DNA of 32,620 nt from Gryganskiella cystojenkinii (taxonomy: Eukaryota > Mortierellomycota > Mortierellomycetes > Mortierellales > Mortierellaceae), in NCBI GenBank assembly GCA_015852425.1, contig JAAAIG010000107.1:33610-66229 (forward strand), read 5' to 3'. The notes beneath the pieces were generated by a model that did not search any database, was not told the DNA's origin, and saw only the letters and a program-made list of their open reading frames with translations. Positions 11,422 to 22,129 of the stretch are shown here, piece by piece. Each line of letters begins with the position of its first letter. The stretch's first letter is position 1. The translations under genes were made by a program, and so were the position numbers.

Positions 11422-14056
11422 ATGTCCTCATTTCCCAAGCACTCGAACGAGCAAACGTTCGATCATGCATTCCCTCCGAGCTCACCTTCCCAAAACAGCA
11501 ACAGTTACCCTCAGGCACAGGGGTATCATTCAGAACGATCACCGTTGATCGCCAAGACACCTGTAGATTCGGACGGATCAACGCACAAAACAAATGGCAT
11601 GGACGCCTCTGTTTTTGATCACCAAGGCACGAACCACCCTTCATACTACGGCAGCCACAACAGCGACAACAAATCTCATAGACCAACATCTTCTACGGAC
11701 ACGTTGTTCGAGAACTCTGGGCGCTTGCCCTCTTATGGCACCTCATCCCATTTTCGAAATGAGAACGAGAATGAAGTGCAAGGACAGACTAGCCCTGCTC
11801 CTACCATAATTGCAGCACCATCAATGCCTTCTCAAAAATCGGATAATCCATTTTCACATCAACACCATCTTTCAACTCGAGACTTGGCATTGAGAGAGTT
11901 CAAGATCTTGCTGCAGTATTCGGGCCCAGTTGTACTCACCTATGTCCTCCAAAACTCATTACAGCTCGCGAGTTTGGTCTCCCTTGGTCACCTGGGTTCT
12001 ATCGGTAAGTGGTTTTTTTCGTATTACTTTTATATTACTATCCCTGACGACATTGTTGTTTTGGCCTAGAAGGAAGGGGGAGGGAGAATTCATTTTCATT
12101 TTCTCTTTTTTATCCGGCTGTTTTTGCTTCTTTCTGTGCAGGTGGTGATTCGTCATTTCACCTCATTGGCAGCATGGTTTTTTTTGCATCCCTCCTTGGC
12201 TTGAGCCCATGCTCTGCACCACCTTCCGCTTTGAGCCACTTAGAGGAAGAGGAGAGAGTTGGTCGCCCACAGTCAACCCGCTACCCGCGGACTTCGTTCA
12301 ATTCAAGAGCCCAGTGGTGGATTGCATGAAAATACAAACGTTCTCGACTCGATCCATTTTTTATTTTTTTTAGGAAAACTTTTTCCCGCACCACCCTTGT
12401 AGGCAAGAGGGAGGGTGTTTTCCGCGTGCATTTCTGATTTCTTGATGTCATCGATAAGAACATACTGAACGAAAAAAACAGCGCGGCTGTTCATCCAGAG
12501 ATGACAATCCAGAGATGACAAAATAGAGAGGAAGCAGGGGAAACTATTTATTTGACAAAGTTCACTCCAAAGCGCCACCAGCCGTTAACTTTTTTTTCAG
12601 GCGTGGACGTCGCCACTTGATAATAATAATCCCTCATAAACTAACAGCATACTTACGCCTTTGCGATATCCTATTTCCAGAACTGGCCGCCTCCTCGCTC
12701 GCATCCATGTTCGCGGCCGTGACCTGCTGGTCCGTCTCACTCGGCACCGCCACAGCTCTGGACACACTCTGTTCCCAATCCTACACAAGTCATCACCCTC
12801 ATACGCTTGGAATCCACCTCCAACGCGCTATCCTGGTCCTCATGGTCCTCTTTATCCCCATTTCCGGAATCTGGCTTTCGTCCGAATATATCTTTTCGGG
12901 TCTCTTGGGACAAGACCCAGCCTTGTCTAGTCACGCGGCCATCTTTTTGCGAGGTCTTCTTCCAGGTGCCCCCGCCTTCTTGATCTTTGAATGTGTCAAG
13001 AAATACCTCCAGGCACAGGGGATCATGCATGCGAGTACCTATGTCCTCTTGATCGTCTCACCCTTGAACGTGGTCCTGAATTATGCGTTGGTCTGGAACA
13101 AATATATTGGGATAGGATATATCGGCGCACCATTGGCCACCTCGATCTCATACTGGAACATGTTGCTATTGCTCTTACTCTACATCCGATTCGTGGACGG
13201 TCGTCAAGCCTGGGGTGGATGGAGTCGAGAATCCCTCACTGGGTGGACCGAGTTCTTAAAACTGGCGATCCCAGGCTGTGCCATGGTGGTCTCGGAGTGG
13301 TGGGCGTTCGAAGTCGTTTCCTTGGCAGCCTCGTATCTCGGAACCGTGACCTTGGCGGCCCAATCGGTCGTGGTCCAGACCTCGGGTTTGCTCTATACGA
13401 TCCCGTTTGGTATTTCGGTCGCAGCGTCCAACAGAGTCGGAAACTTGATCGGCATGGGCGATCATCGGTCCGCGATGATTGCCAGTCGATGCTCGATTAT
13501 TCTAGCTATCTTGTTTGGCCTCTTGAACTCGATGATGCTCCTACTCCTCAAGAATCGGTGGGGTCGAATGTTCAGCGAGGATGTCGAGGTCGTCAAAACC
13601 GTTGCCATGGTCTTGCCACTGGTCGCATTCTTCCAGATTGGCGATGGCCTCGCGGGTGTTGGAGGCGGAGTTTTGAGAGGTGTCGGATTGCAACACTTGG
13701 GTGCGTACCTGAACCTGATTGGATACTATGTAGTCGCTTTCCCGCTGGGTTACCTGTTGGCGTTCAAACTCGGACGAGGACTCGAGGGACTTTGGGCCAC
13801 GCTTTGTGTGGTTCTTTGGACGGTCGGTCTGGGAGAGATTGGTGTGATTCTAAAGACGGATTGGCCCAAGGAAGTAGCGCGGTGTCAAACAAGGATCGAT
13901 CTGATGGCAGGCTGTCGAGGGGGAGACGACATGTTGGATATTGAGAGGAATAGCCAAGACGACCTGTATATGAGACAGGAAAGCGATGGAGAGGAGAATG
14001 AAGATGAGGAGGGTACGGTCACTGCTCAGAGCAGAGCACCCTCTCTAAGGCCATAG
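11422..14056 (+). CDS. MATE-family multidrug/toxin extrusion antiporter
   Basis: Exons 11422-12004 and 12681-14056 join in phase 1 (G|AA, Glu) to 652 residues. The ATG at 11422 is the first in frame. About 165 N-terminal residues are hydrophilic, rich in Ser, His and Asn, and probably cytosolic. Twelve hydrophobic segments follow, with family landmarks: LVSLGHLGSIELAASSLA in the first repeat, GTATALDTLCSQSYTS after it, FLKLAIPGCAMV opening the second repeat, and VGNLIGMGD. The last 60 residues are acidic and polar. MATE proteins export organic cations and xenobiotics in exchange for H+ or Na+. The fungal relatives with long N-terminal tails are vacuolar or plasma-membrane proteins; location is not decided by the sequence. 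The 676-nt intron is the longest in this window and contains a 14-bp tandem duplication at 12493-12520. Confidence 0.92.
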
Positions 14057-14289
14057 ATATTAAAACGCGCTTCACAAAATCTCCACTCTGTGACGTTTTT
14101 TGTTTCCTGGAGGTTGTGATTTGGTCTGTTCCTGAAGGTCACGGGCAAAGAGAATACAGAACCTTTGTCAGTTTGCATGCGACCCCTTGAATGAACCGTT
14201 TCGGTCATCTCTTCTTCTTTTACTTCTTTATTCTTTTTCATTATTCATTTTTCCCTTCTCCACCTCGACAATCCACATACCCCTTTTAA
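14057..14289. promoter_or_regulatory. Short intergenic with CT-rich leader of twinfilin
   Basis: After the MATE stop the sequence becomes strongly pyrimidine-rich from about 14205 to 14290 (TCTTCTTCTTTTACTTC, CCCTTCTCCACCTCGAC). This is the same style as the leaders of the chitin synthase and CUE genes. It ends at the GTAAGG donor of the intron that splits the twinfilin start codon. Confidence 0.5.
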
Positions 14290-16250
14290 AGTAAGGCTAT
14301 ACCCGACATGAGCAGTTAGACATGGACAAAATCCTAACTTATACCCCTGTCGTCATTCATGAGCGCGCCACTAATTATCGCTTGTTGTGCTTCTCTTTTT
14401 CGGTGCATGCACCTTTGTACATAGTGTCCAACCAAACCGGAATCAAAGGTATGAACCCAAACCCATGGATATCATCGCGTCGAGAGCTTTTACCTCTGCC
14501 CTCGTATACTCACTTGACAATGACCCTCTCTAACCCATAACCTCCCTTCTCATTCCTCGTTTTCTCTGCTAGTCTCGTCCAAGCTCACAGAGGCATGGAA
14601 GCAGGCCACCGCCTCAGACAGCCGTGTCCGCATCGTCAAGGTCTCGATCATCAACGAATCTTTGGAGGAGGATGGTACCTTTGATATCAAGGGAACTTTT
14701 GAAGAAGGTAAAACAATTAGAGTCTGTCGACTACAGGCACAAAATAGTCGCCTGATCTGCGAAACGTCGATTTACACTGCCGCATAAAACAATAATAGAC
14801 CCCCCCCCCGCTAACATACTCGCCAACTCATTTTCATTAGACTTTGGAACTGTCCACGCCAATTTGGCCGAGAAGCAACCGTCGTATTTCTTCGTTCGGT
14901 TGGATACCACTAAGAGCGCTTCGGATTGGCTGTTCCTGTGCTATGTTCCTGACGTCGCGCCCATCCGCCAAAAGATGATTTACGCCGCCACTCGTGCCAG
15001 CTTGACCAAGGAACTCGGCGACTCTTTTATCAAGGACTCGATCTATGGAACTAACATGGTATGGGCTCTTCGTGAACAATTGAGACGTTGAAGAGAGTGC
15101 GATCGTCAATGCTAACAACGGCTCTTTTTGCCTGTGGATAGAACGACTTCACGTTAGACGGCTACAAGAAGCACAGGGCGAGTCTGTCGGCCCCCAAGCC
15201 CTTGACAGAGCGTGAACGTCAATTGGCCGAGATTGCAGCAAATGAAAAGATCCTGGTCGAGAGCATGAAGGGAGGAGCGCACAGAAAGTCACATGCTCCC
15301 GGTATGAGTTTTCCTTTGACCGAGAGGGCTGTCGCTGCGCTCAAAAAGTTGCTTGTGGAGAAGCCTGCTCCTGCCAAGCCCAAAGTCGTTGTTGCCTCGG
15401 CTGTTCCCAAAAAGTTTTCTAGCCCTGTGTCCACACCCTTGCCTGTATCACCTGTGATCACTGCTGGAAAGACTGTCTCAGAGAAAGACGAGGAAGAGCC
15501 CAAGAAGCATACCACGGAATCCAACGTCGAGGAGGATGAGTGGGATGATGATGAGACTGCAGAGACTAAGAAGGTCGCTGTTGCCAAGGAAGAAGAAAAG
15601 AAAGTCGAAGAAGTCAAGGAAGTAGAAGAGGCTGTTGTCGTCGAGGAGGAACAAGAGGAAGCTGCGCCAGCAGAGGAGGAAGTCGAGGAGGTCGCGCCTG
15701 TCAAGCAAGACAGGTCCGTCAACTTTGTCAAGTTGGTGATCGATTCGGCCAACGAGCAGATTGAACTTGCAGAGGAGGCCAAGATCGATGTCAAGCAGGT
15801 CAACAAGAAGATTGACGAAGATTCTCCCAGGTTCACATTCTTTGCCTATGAACACACGCACAAGGGCACTGAGCATGATTCCCTTGGTAAGTTTGTCGGT
15901 TGAGAACGAGGAATGAGCTAAATCATGTCAGTGGTAACGCCTTGACTAAAAATTTTATTTTATGTTTTTCAAACACAGTGTTCATGTATACTTGCCCAAG
16001 CAAGTCCAAGATCCGTGAGCGTATGTTGTACTCTTCATGCCGAGCTGGCGTTCTCGAGGCTGCCAAGAACGACGCAGGATTGACTGTGGACAAGAAATTG
16101 GAAACGACAGACGTGTCTGATTTGACGGAGGCGTTTATCCTTGAAGAGTTGCACCCTGTGACGCAATCGGCTTTTGGAAGCAGTACCGGTGCCAGTAGTC
16201 CACGAGGCTTTAGCAAACCTGCTCGCCCCGGTGCTCGTCGTGTTATGTAA
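14290..16250 (+). CDS. TWF1: Twinfilin, actin-monomer-binding and capping regulator
   Basis: Exons 14290 (only the A of the ATG), 14425-14448, 14573-14707, 14841-15058, 15142-15886 and 15979-16250 give 464 residues with no frame conflict. The N-terminus MSNQTGIK matches the conserved M-S-x-Q-T-G-I start of twinfilins. The first ADF-H domain covers roughly 3-140. The second begins at MSFPLTERAVAALKKL (181-196), is interrupted by an acidic Glu/Lys/Val-rich insert at about 200-316, and resumes at RSVNFVKLVIDS with the hallmark IRERMLYSSC. The basic C-terminus (SPRGFSKPARPGARRVM) corresponds to the tail that binds capping protein and phosphoinositide. Twinfilin sequesters ADP-actin monomers and promotes filament-end turnover in the cytosol, notably in actin patches. 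At 464 residues it is longer than the usual 330-350, entirely because of the insert. AATAAA lies at 16319-16324. Confidence 0.93.
14291..14424 (+). other. Intron splitting the twinfilin start codon (A|TG)
   Basis: The donor GTAAGG follows the final A of the CT-rich leader. The acceptor ACATAG precedes TG TCC AAC, so splicing creates ATG. A CTAAT branch-site-like motif sits about 50 bases before the acceptor, followed by T-rich sequence. The length of 134 nt matches the other introns of the gene (83-133 nt). No ATG in the downstream exon gives the conserved MSxQTGI start. If the intron is retained, an ATG at 14322 is in frame and would replace Met1 with 35 other residues. Confidence 0.7.
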
Positions 16251-16541
16251 AAGACAAGGTGTTACGAAAGCGACATCAGAAAATGAGAGAAACTATTCCC
16301 CCACTAGCTATTCTCGAAAATAAAGAAGAAACGACATTTTCTATCTCCAAAAGCCCAAAAATTTGCCAAGGCGAAATGAGACTCTGAACCCCTTAACACG
16401 ACATTGTCTCGTTTGCCTTGGCCTTCATTCGGTTATCTTTTCACCCTTTTTCTTTCTCTCTCAGCTAACATATCTCTCTCTCTCTTTCTTTCTCTCTCTT
16501 CTGTTACCGATACACACATACCCATACATTCATAAACAACA
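16251..16541. promoter_or_regulatory. Twinfilin 3' region and CT-rich leader of the CUE gene
   Basis: AATAAA at 16319-16324 serves the twinfilin transcript. From about 16425 the sequence is a long pyrimidine tract with CTCTCT repeats (16470-16500), followed by ACACACATACCCATACATTC directly before the ATG at 16542. No gene lies between. Confidence 0.5.
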
Positions 16542-18785
16542 ATGTCATCTGCCGACAAGGACAAGAAGCCCGAGACAGACGCCACTGTCGCCTCAGACTT
16601 GAACATAGTGGACGACGAGGAACCCGCCACCACCCCTATCACCACCAAGACTGAAGAGACCACCAAGCCTGCTTCTTCTGCAAAGCCTAGTTCACCCCAG
16701 GCGACCAAGGAGAGCCCCTTTGGCGACGATGAAGATGACGAAGACTTGGAGGTTCACCCCGCCGTGAGCAGTACTACTACCACTGCTGCTGCAACCGTGA
16801 TACCCCCTATTGCTACCACGACTATTCCTGTAGCAGCGACAGCACCAGCACCAGCACAATCCGAGAGAGAAGCCAAGTTAGCGATTCTGACTGAGGCTTT
16901 CCCTTCAGTCGAGAAAGAGGTCTGTGAGTTTGTTCTGGAATCTCATCGCGGAGATGTCGAGGCGAGCATCAATGCATTGCTCGAAATCTCGGACCCTGAA
17001 TTCCAAGCTCCCGCTGCCCCTGCCCCCGCACCCGTTGCTCCCTCTGCTCCTCCAGCTTTGCCAAGACGACAGGTCTCGACAGATAACGATCTCGCTCAGG
17101 GAGTTACAGGCATGAACCTTGGAGGACAACAACAGCCTCGTGAAATTGATGTAAGCTCTTTTTTTATATTATTGTTATTTGTCCTGAGAAGGTCAAGCAG
17201 CCGTGCGAAAATTGAGGTTTCTTTTTTTTTTTGCTTACCCCCCTCACTTTGCGACTGACGCGTGACGCTTCCGTTATCTGCCAATCTCCTTTTTACTTTC
17301 TTAGCCCATTCTCTTGGCGTCGACTTCGACCCCGGAGCAACAACTTCGAGCAGATGAAGACTTTGCCCGTACCTTGGCTGCAATGGATGAGTACAGAGGT
17401 AAAAAAAATAATGTCATCGAAAATAACCAAGCCGGCGGAGCAGGGTAGCCCTCAAAAATTTATAGAAGGTTGTCGTGACACGGAAGAACTCTATACCAGG
17501 AGGAAACTTGCGTCATTTGTTTTTTTTTTACTTGGAAAAAGTCGGTGTGAGCAACAAGCATCAAAGAAGACGCAGGGGTATCGACCGTTTCTCATCATCG
17601 TCATAACGAGGACCCTGGACTAACGTTTTATTGCGCTTTTTCATCTTGATATTTTTAGCTCGTGATCAACAGAACGTTCGTCAACAGCAACAACAGCAAC
17701 AGGACGACGGTCCCTCCTTCACAACTGAGCTGAAGGAACTCATGGATGGTAATGAATGCTAATCCAAGAATTGTCGACCGTAGTCTCGTCTTTGAAACCC
17801 ACTACGCCTCAGAAACACTAGTTGACACCCGTTTCATTTTCTGTTATTCATACGTTCATCTAGAGGAGTTGCCCAAGATCAAGGAGCGATTCAACGTTGC
17901 TGCTGACAGTAAGTCATTATTCTTCAATTGATAAGGACTCGCGAGGAGGTATTTTTCTGATCGACATCAAGGGAACGCCAATTAACTTCTTTTTTCTAAC
18001 TCTGCCATTTCACCTCAATAGCTACCAAGAAAAAGGTCTCAGAATGGTATAACCAGTTTAAGGCGAACAGAGCCGAGGCTGCAGCCCGAAGCCAACAGAA
18101 CAACCAGAACAACCAGAACAACCAAGCCCATTACGACGATGGTTACAGGTAGAGTAGGATATGCGCTTGCGATTGTTAAGGATACGATCGATCGAAAAGA
18201 GCTTCCTGGAAAATTAACTTTCTTTTTGTTAACTGTTGCTATTCCTTTGCAGAGGTCACCCGAACAGCGACCGTTGGGAAACTGACAACAACAGGAATGG
18301 AGATCGCGATCGTCACCCTATCCGATTCGACTCTCGTTTGGATGATGATGAACCTCTCGGTATGCAGACACTCTTTGGCTTGGGTTCTTAATTTATGTTA
18401 GGCTACATCGATTTCTTTTCAACAATCCTAAACCGCCTCTTCCTATTTTATGTATTTTAGCCCGTAACCGTGTGACACCTCCTTTGGGTGACTCAACTCC
18501 TCCTTCATTGCCCAGCAGACCTTACAACGTTGCCTCGACGACCACGACCCCTGGAACGGACTCTACCAACTCCACGGGTCGTCGCACCACTGTCGAGGAA
18601 GGTACTGAAGAAGCATCATAGTTTTTCACGTCTCCTATCCTACGCACAAACGCACATAACTTTGTTAGTCTCTTATGCCACAGAACCTCTAAAGTACCCT
18701 TATCTCTCCTCTCACGTAACTTTATTGTATCCGTCACTTTTCAGCCATGCTTTATGCCATGAACTCCAATCCTATGCGGAAATAA
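16542..18785 (+). CDS. CUE-domain ubiquitin-binding protein (Cue5-like)
   Basis: Eight exons, 16542-17150, 17305-17398, 17659-17748, 17864-17908, 18022-18148, 18253-18359, 18461-18601 and 18745-18785, join in frame to 417 residues. The N-terminus is acidic and Ser/Thr/Pro-rich. A CUE domain spans about 107-152, with the expected FP dipeptide (TEAFPSVEKEV), DVEASINALL and the di-leucine. A Pro/Ala-rich spacer follows, then segments typical of Cue5-like proteins: RADEDFARTLAAMDEYR, ELKELMDEELPKIKERF and TKKKVSEWYNQFK. A Gln/Asn repeat (QNNQNNQNNQ) follows, and a short last exon encodes MLYAMNSNPMRK. CUE domains bind mono- or polyubiquitin; yeast Cue5 links ubiquitylated aggregates to Atg8. No clear Atg8-interacting motif was pinned down here. 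AATAAA lies at 18865-18870. Confidence 0.88.
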
Positions 18786-19343
18786 TGAAGGAACTTTCAT
18801 CCCATGCGGACTAAACGGGGTTACTGATGAGGAATTGAAAGGGTAGATTTCTGAGAACAACGATAATAAAACACTCTCTTTGTACTTCAGGCGCTATTTC
18901 TGCCACTTTCCTGGAAAGGTCAAAAATTGGTGGTAATAAAGGCACGCGCCACAGGACCATGTGTACCTGTGGACTGTTCCAGAGGATTGGAAAACATGGA
19001 CGTCAGCCACGAAGGAAGGATGGGGAAGTAATGTAGTGCGGAGGAAGATAGACTTTATTGCTCTCGCAACTCGCGGTCCATCTCACTATCCCGCTATCCC
19101 ACTATCCCACAATTACGCTCCTGACTCCAGGGTTCAATCCACTCAACATCTATTCCGACAGCAAGTCTTCTCCTTCGTCAAGGATTGTCGTCAACTTCTT
19201 ACTTTCAACATCTTGTCTAATATTTTCTTATAAGTAGTACCTCGTTTCCTATTTCTCCTTTTCTTCAGTCAACAATAAAAACATATCCTTAGCACCAACT
19301 CCTGTTCACACCTGCTCCATCTTCGTTCCGTCACACTTCCATG

Positions 19344-20237
19344 TCACCTCGAATAGCATTGAACACTGTCGACTTTGTGCCCTTCTAGACTGATCAAGCT
19401 TATTGGTGAGGTCCCCTGCACCTCTAGATTGGTGTTGGCGTTCGTAGCAGTCGTGTTGGTGGTGGTCAACGGTGTTTGACAAATTTTTATACGATTGGTA
19501 TGACGCTCGTCCTCGATATCTTCTTCATCCACAGGCGTGATGGTATTATTATTGGTTGATATCGCCTGTCCATTCTCACTTGAACCGCTGGTACCCATTG
19601 ACTTGGTATCCATATCGATGGCTTAGGCCATGACACAGGAACAAGAGTAAGTATGCTGGACAGATGCCTAGTCAGCCTAGATGCTGAAGTGGGTGGGGTG
19701 GCTGATACTGAGGCCGGAGCACCACGAGCAGGGGGACAACCTTGGATGCCGAGAATCCAGATTCGTGGTCAATCATCGTCATCGTCAATCACCTAGGGAA
19801 TTTGCTCCATCATCTTCACACATACCATTCTCCTCTGTCTTCCGAGTGTAGTCTCCAACGGTTATGTTCAATTGTTGCACCACGTTTCGCTTCAAGAATA
19901 AAGTGCGCTCCTCGTCTAGTCGTTCCTCCTCCTGTTTGACCTCTTCAGCGCGAAGATCGGACCAGAAAGCCTCATATTGTGCTACATCCCTTCGCCATGA
20001 TCGATCGAGTCTCGAATACTCCTACTCCAAACTACGGTTCCCGCAAGTACGCAAGGTTTCCAAGACCGTCTTTATCCATTCTTGATCGCACGCCTCTCGT
20101 TGAGAACTTCGCACTGCACGATAGCTGAAGTAGTCTTGATATGTAATGTCCTGTGGTCTATTCAACTGCAAGTAATACTCCGCCCCATGAAGCTGTGCAA
20201 GACATTCCGTCCATGGGCGACTTGTCATATTGTCGTG
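19344..20237 (-). pseudogene. Decayed minus-strand gene of unknown family, one in-frame TAG
   Basis: A block from 20237 down to 19826 begins after a plausible acceptor (TATTAG) and reads HDNMTSRPWTECLAQLHGAE through to a charged helical stretch ending at TRKTEENG. The frame is broken only by one TAG at 20024-20022, and protein-like sequence continues on both sides (CGNRSLE, stop, EYSRLDRSWRRDVAQYEAFW). The block ends at a good donor, GTATGTG (19825). A second block, 19621-19344, can be joined in phase (MDTKSMGTSGSSENG, then acidic and Thr/Asn-rich) and ends in a stop. I do not recognise the family. It could be a pseudogene, a TE-derived gene, or carry a sequencing error at the TAG. Confidence 0.45.
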
Positions 20238-20665
20238 CTAATAGACCTTGTGAATAACATTAGGCATTGAATCAAAATTGCTCTGTCAATGGAACAGCAT
20301 GGAAATGGCTTTGAGACCCATACTCAATGACGTCCTCTGCCGAAGGAGCCCCAAGAGATCAGGTTTCCCGGAAGACCTACTGGAACGTTCACAATCATCA
20401 ATTCCTTTTGGCAGCAATGAAGCAAAGGAAATCAATGACGGGAAGCTAGGCATGCTAACACATGGCATCACCTGTCTTCCAACGGAAGCCCCCCAGTAAC
20501 TTCTACTACTCTTTTTTCGATAAATGAGGAAAGAAGACGCACAAAAAAATGTGCAATTATTACGATTCGTCTGCTGCTGAGATTGTGTGTTTGAAAGTTT
20601 GAAAAGCAGATGGAGTGTTTGAAAGGGAGATTGTGTGTTTGGAAGGGGAGAGCGTGCAGTCGACA

Positions 20666-20872
20666 TTAGTAGTCGTAAGTAGTGCCCTGAGCAGGTGTGC
20701 TGATTGTTGTTGAAGAAATTGTCGAAGTGGCGCCTTGTTAAGGAGCACTGAAGATGTACTTATTGGCCCAATCCAAATGGTACGTTGATCTGGCGGGGAA
20801 CTGACGAATTTGGAGCGCGACAGGGACACCGTGGCAGTATGTGTCGTCCAGACCTCGCTCAAAGGGCAGATA
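20666..20872 (-). pseudogene. Coding-like remnant, frame uncertain
   Basis: After a TAG acceptor-like site (20873-20875), one minus-strand frame reads YLPFERGLDDTYCHGVPV and continues for 44 codons to a TAA (20740-20738). It then runs 23 more Ser/Thr-rich codons to TTYDY and a stop at 20668-20666. A second frame over the same DNA is also open from about 20862 to 20560, so I cannot say which, if either, was coding. No start, partner exon or family is recognised. Confidence 0.2.
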
Positions 20873-21037
20873 CTATCAGAGGGAGCGTGAGGGCATTATG
20901 AGAGTGGCAAAAGATATATCGTTTTAGCAAGGCCTCTCTGTGATATTTTCTCGTCATTAAACATGCCTCCTCAAATGACACTCACGGGACTTCAAAGAGT
21001 AGGCTCACTAATCAACTTCAATCTCTTGGCCATCGGC

Positions 21038-21526
21038 TTACTGGTCATCCAGCTCTCTACACAGTCTCACAACCGCCTCCGGCACAACCGAGCGTGGCCA
21101 TGTTAGCAGCTGCTGAATAAGTTGACAAGCGTCGTTGTCCAGATCTGGCAGTGTCACATCCAGATCCCAAATAAAGTTCATCCATTTCTTGTGTATCGCC
21201 CTTATCCATGTATCCCTGTTTTGACCTCGCATTGCGTTCTCTCTGGACATCGCCCGTCCTCGTCTCCGGCTCCCCTGACACGATTACTACGACGGGCAGG
21301 GGGGCCGCTCAGTGATCGACACTTGAAGCAGTGCGGGGTTGATCCGTCGGCGACGATTGAGGACGGTTGTCGTTGGCTTAAGCACACGAATCCAGTAAAT
21401 GACTAACTGAACAAGGCTCGATATGAGTTTTCGATGCTTCAAGTACAGAGGAAAACGATGCAGTTCAAACCTGCGACTCCAGCGGTCTTGGATGAACCTT
21501 TGTAAAATGATGGCGATGAGTGCTTG
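21038..21526 (-). pseudogene. Decayed minus-strand coding block with adjacent TAG TAA
   Basis: From an acceptor-like CTAATAG (ending at 21527), 79 minus-strand codons are open (QALIAIILQRFIQDRWSRR, later YWIRVLKPTTTVLNRRRR). They then meet TAG and TAA in direct succession (21289-21284). The same frame continues open through SRENAMRGQNRDTWIRAIHK and DLDVTLPDLDNDACQ to about 21040, where DDQ-stop overlaps a good donor, GTAAGC. A 47-nt GT..AG stretch could remove both stops, so a very short intron is an alternative to decay. Composition is protein-like. The family is unknown, and whether it belongs with the block at 19344-20237 is not decidable here. Confidence 0.35.
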
Positions 21527-22129
21527 CTATTAGCAGATCGCAGCTATTGCTCATGGCAATCAGTATCTCTCTCTTAATCTCTCTCTCGCTTCCTTCGGCG
21601 CTCTTCTCGCTCGTGAAGAACAAGGGTGGAGTGAACGAAGGAGAGAAACAACCATAATTATGAAAGAATGAGGGCAGTTTTGGACGGTGACTTCATTCTT
21701 CGCGTGCCAAAAGGGCGGTGCTCCAAGAATAGCTCCAAAAGGGCGGATTCATTTTTGTTTGGTATCTTGTGGGCTGTGCTCCCAAAAAAAACGAAAACAA
21801 AAAATTCGCGCGGGACAAAGGGCAAGGCAACGAAAGTCCGCTTTTTTTTTGCCTTTAGAGTTTTTTCCCGCTTGGCCCAGTCCCTCAATCTTAGGTTGCC
21901 AAGGGTAGTCTACCATACTGGAGACTCGCTCCTGGTTGTGTACGTTCTGGTCAGCTTGCTTAAGACAAACCTACACATTTTTCCATGGCTAATATGCGCA
22001 GAAGAGTGGAGATCGTAGAGATGGAGAAGTAGAAAGTCAAGTCCTCGAGGAGACGTGAACAAGAATAGTGTCGATTGCATAGCCTCGTCGTTTTCTATGT
22101 TCAAAGAAAGAAAAAAAGAGTGTGATCAA

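Noticed and set aside
12991..13944. A 317-codon plus-strand frame inside the MATE second exon
   Set aside because: Alternative frame of a coding exon whose main frame is unmistakably a MATE transporter with membrane segments; the alternative is Arg/Gly/Cys-rich as expected for a shifted frame.
18488..18814. A 108-codon frame over the last exons of the CUE gene
   Set aside because: It reads through introns in a different frame from the CUE protein and has no features of its own.
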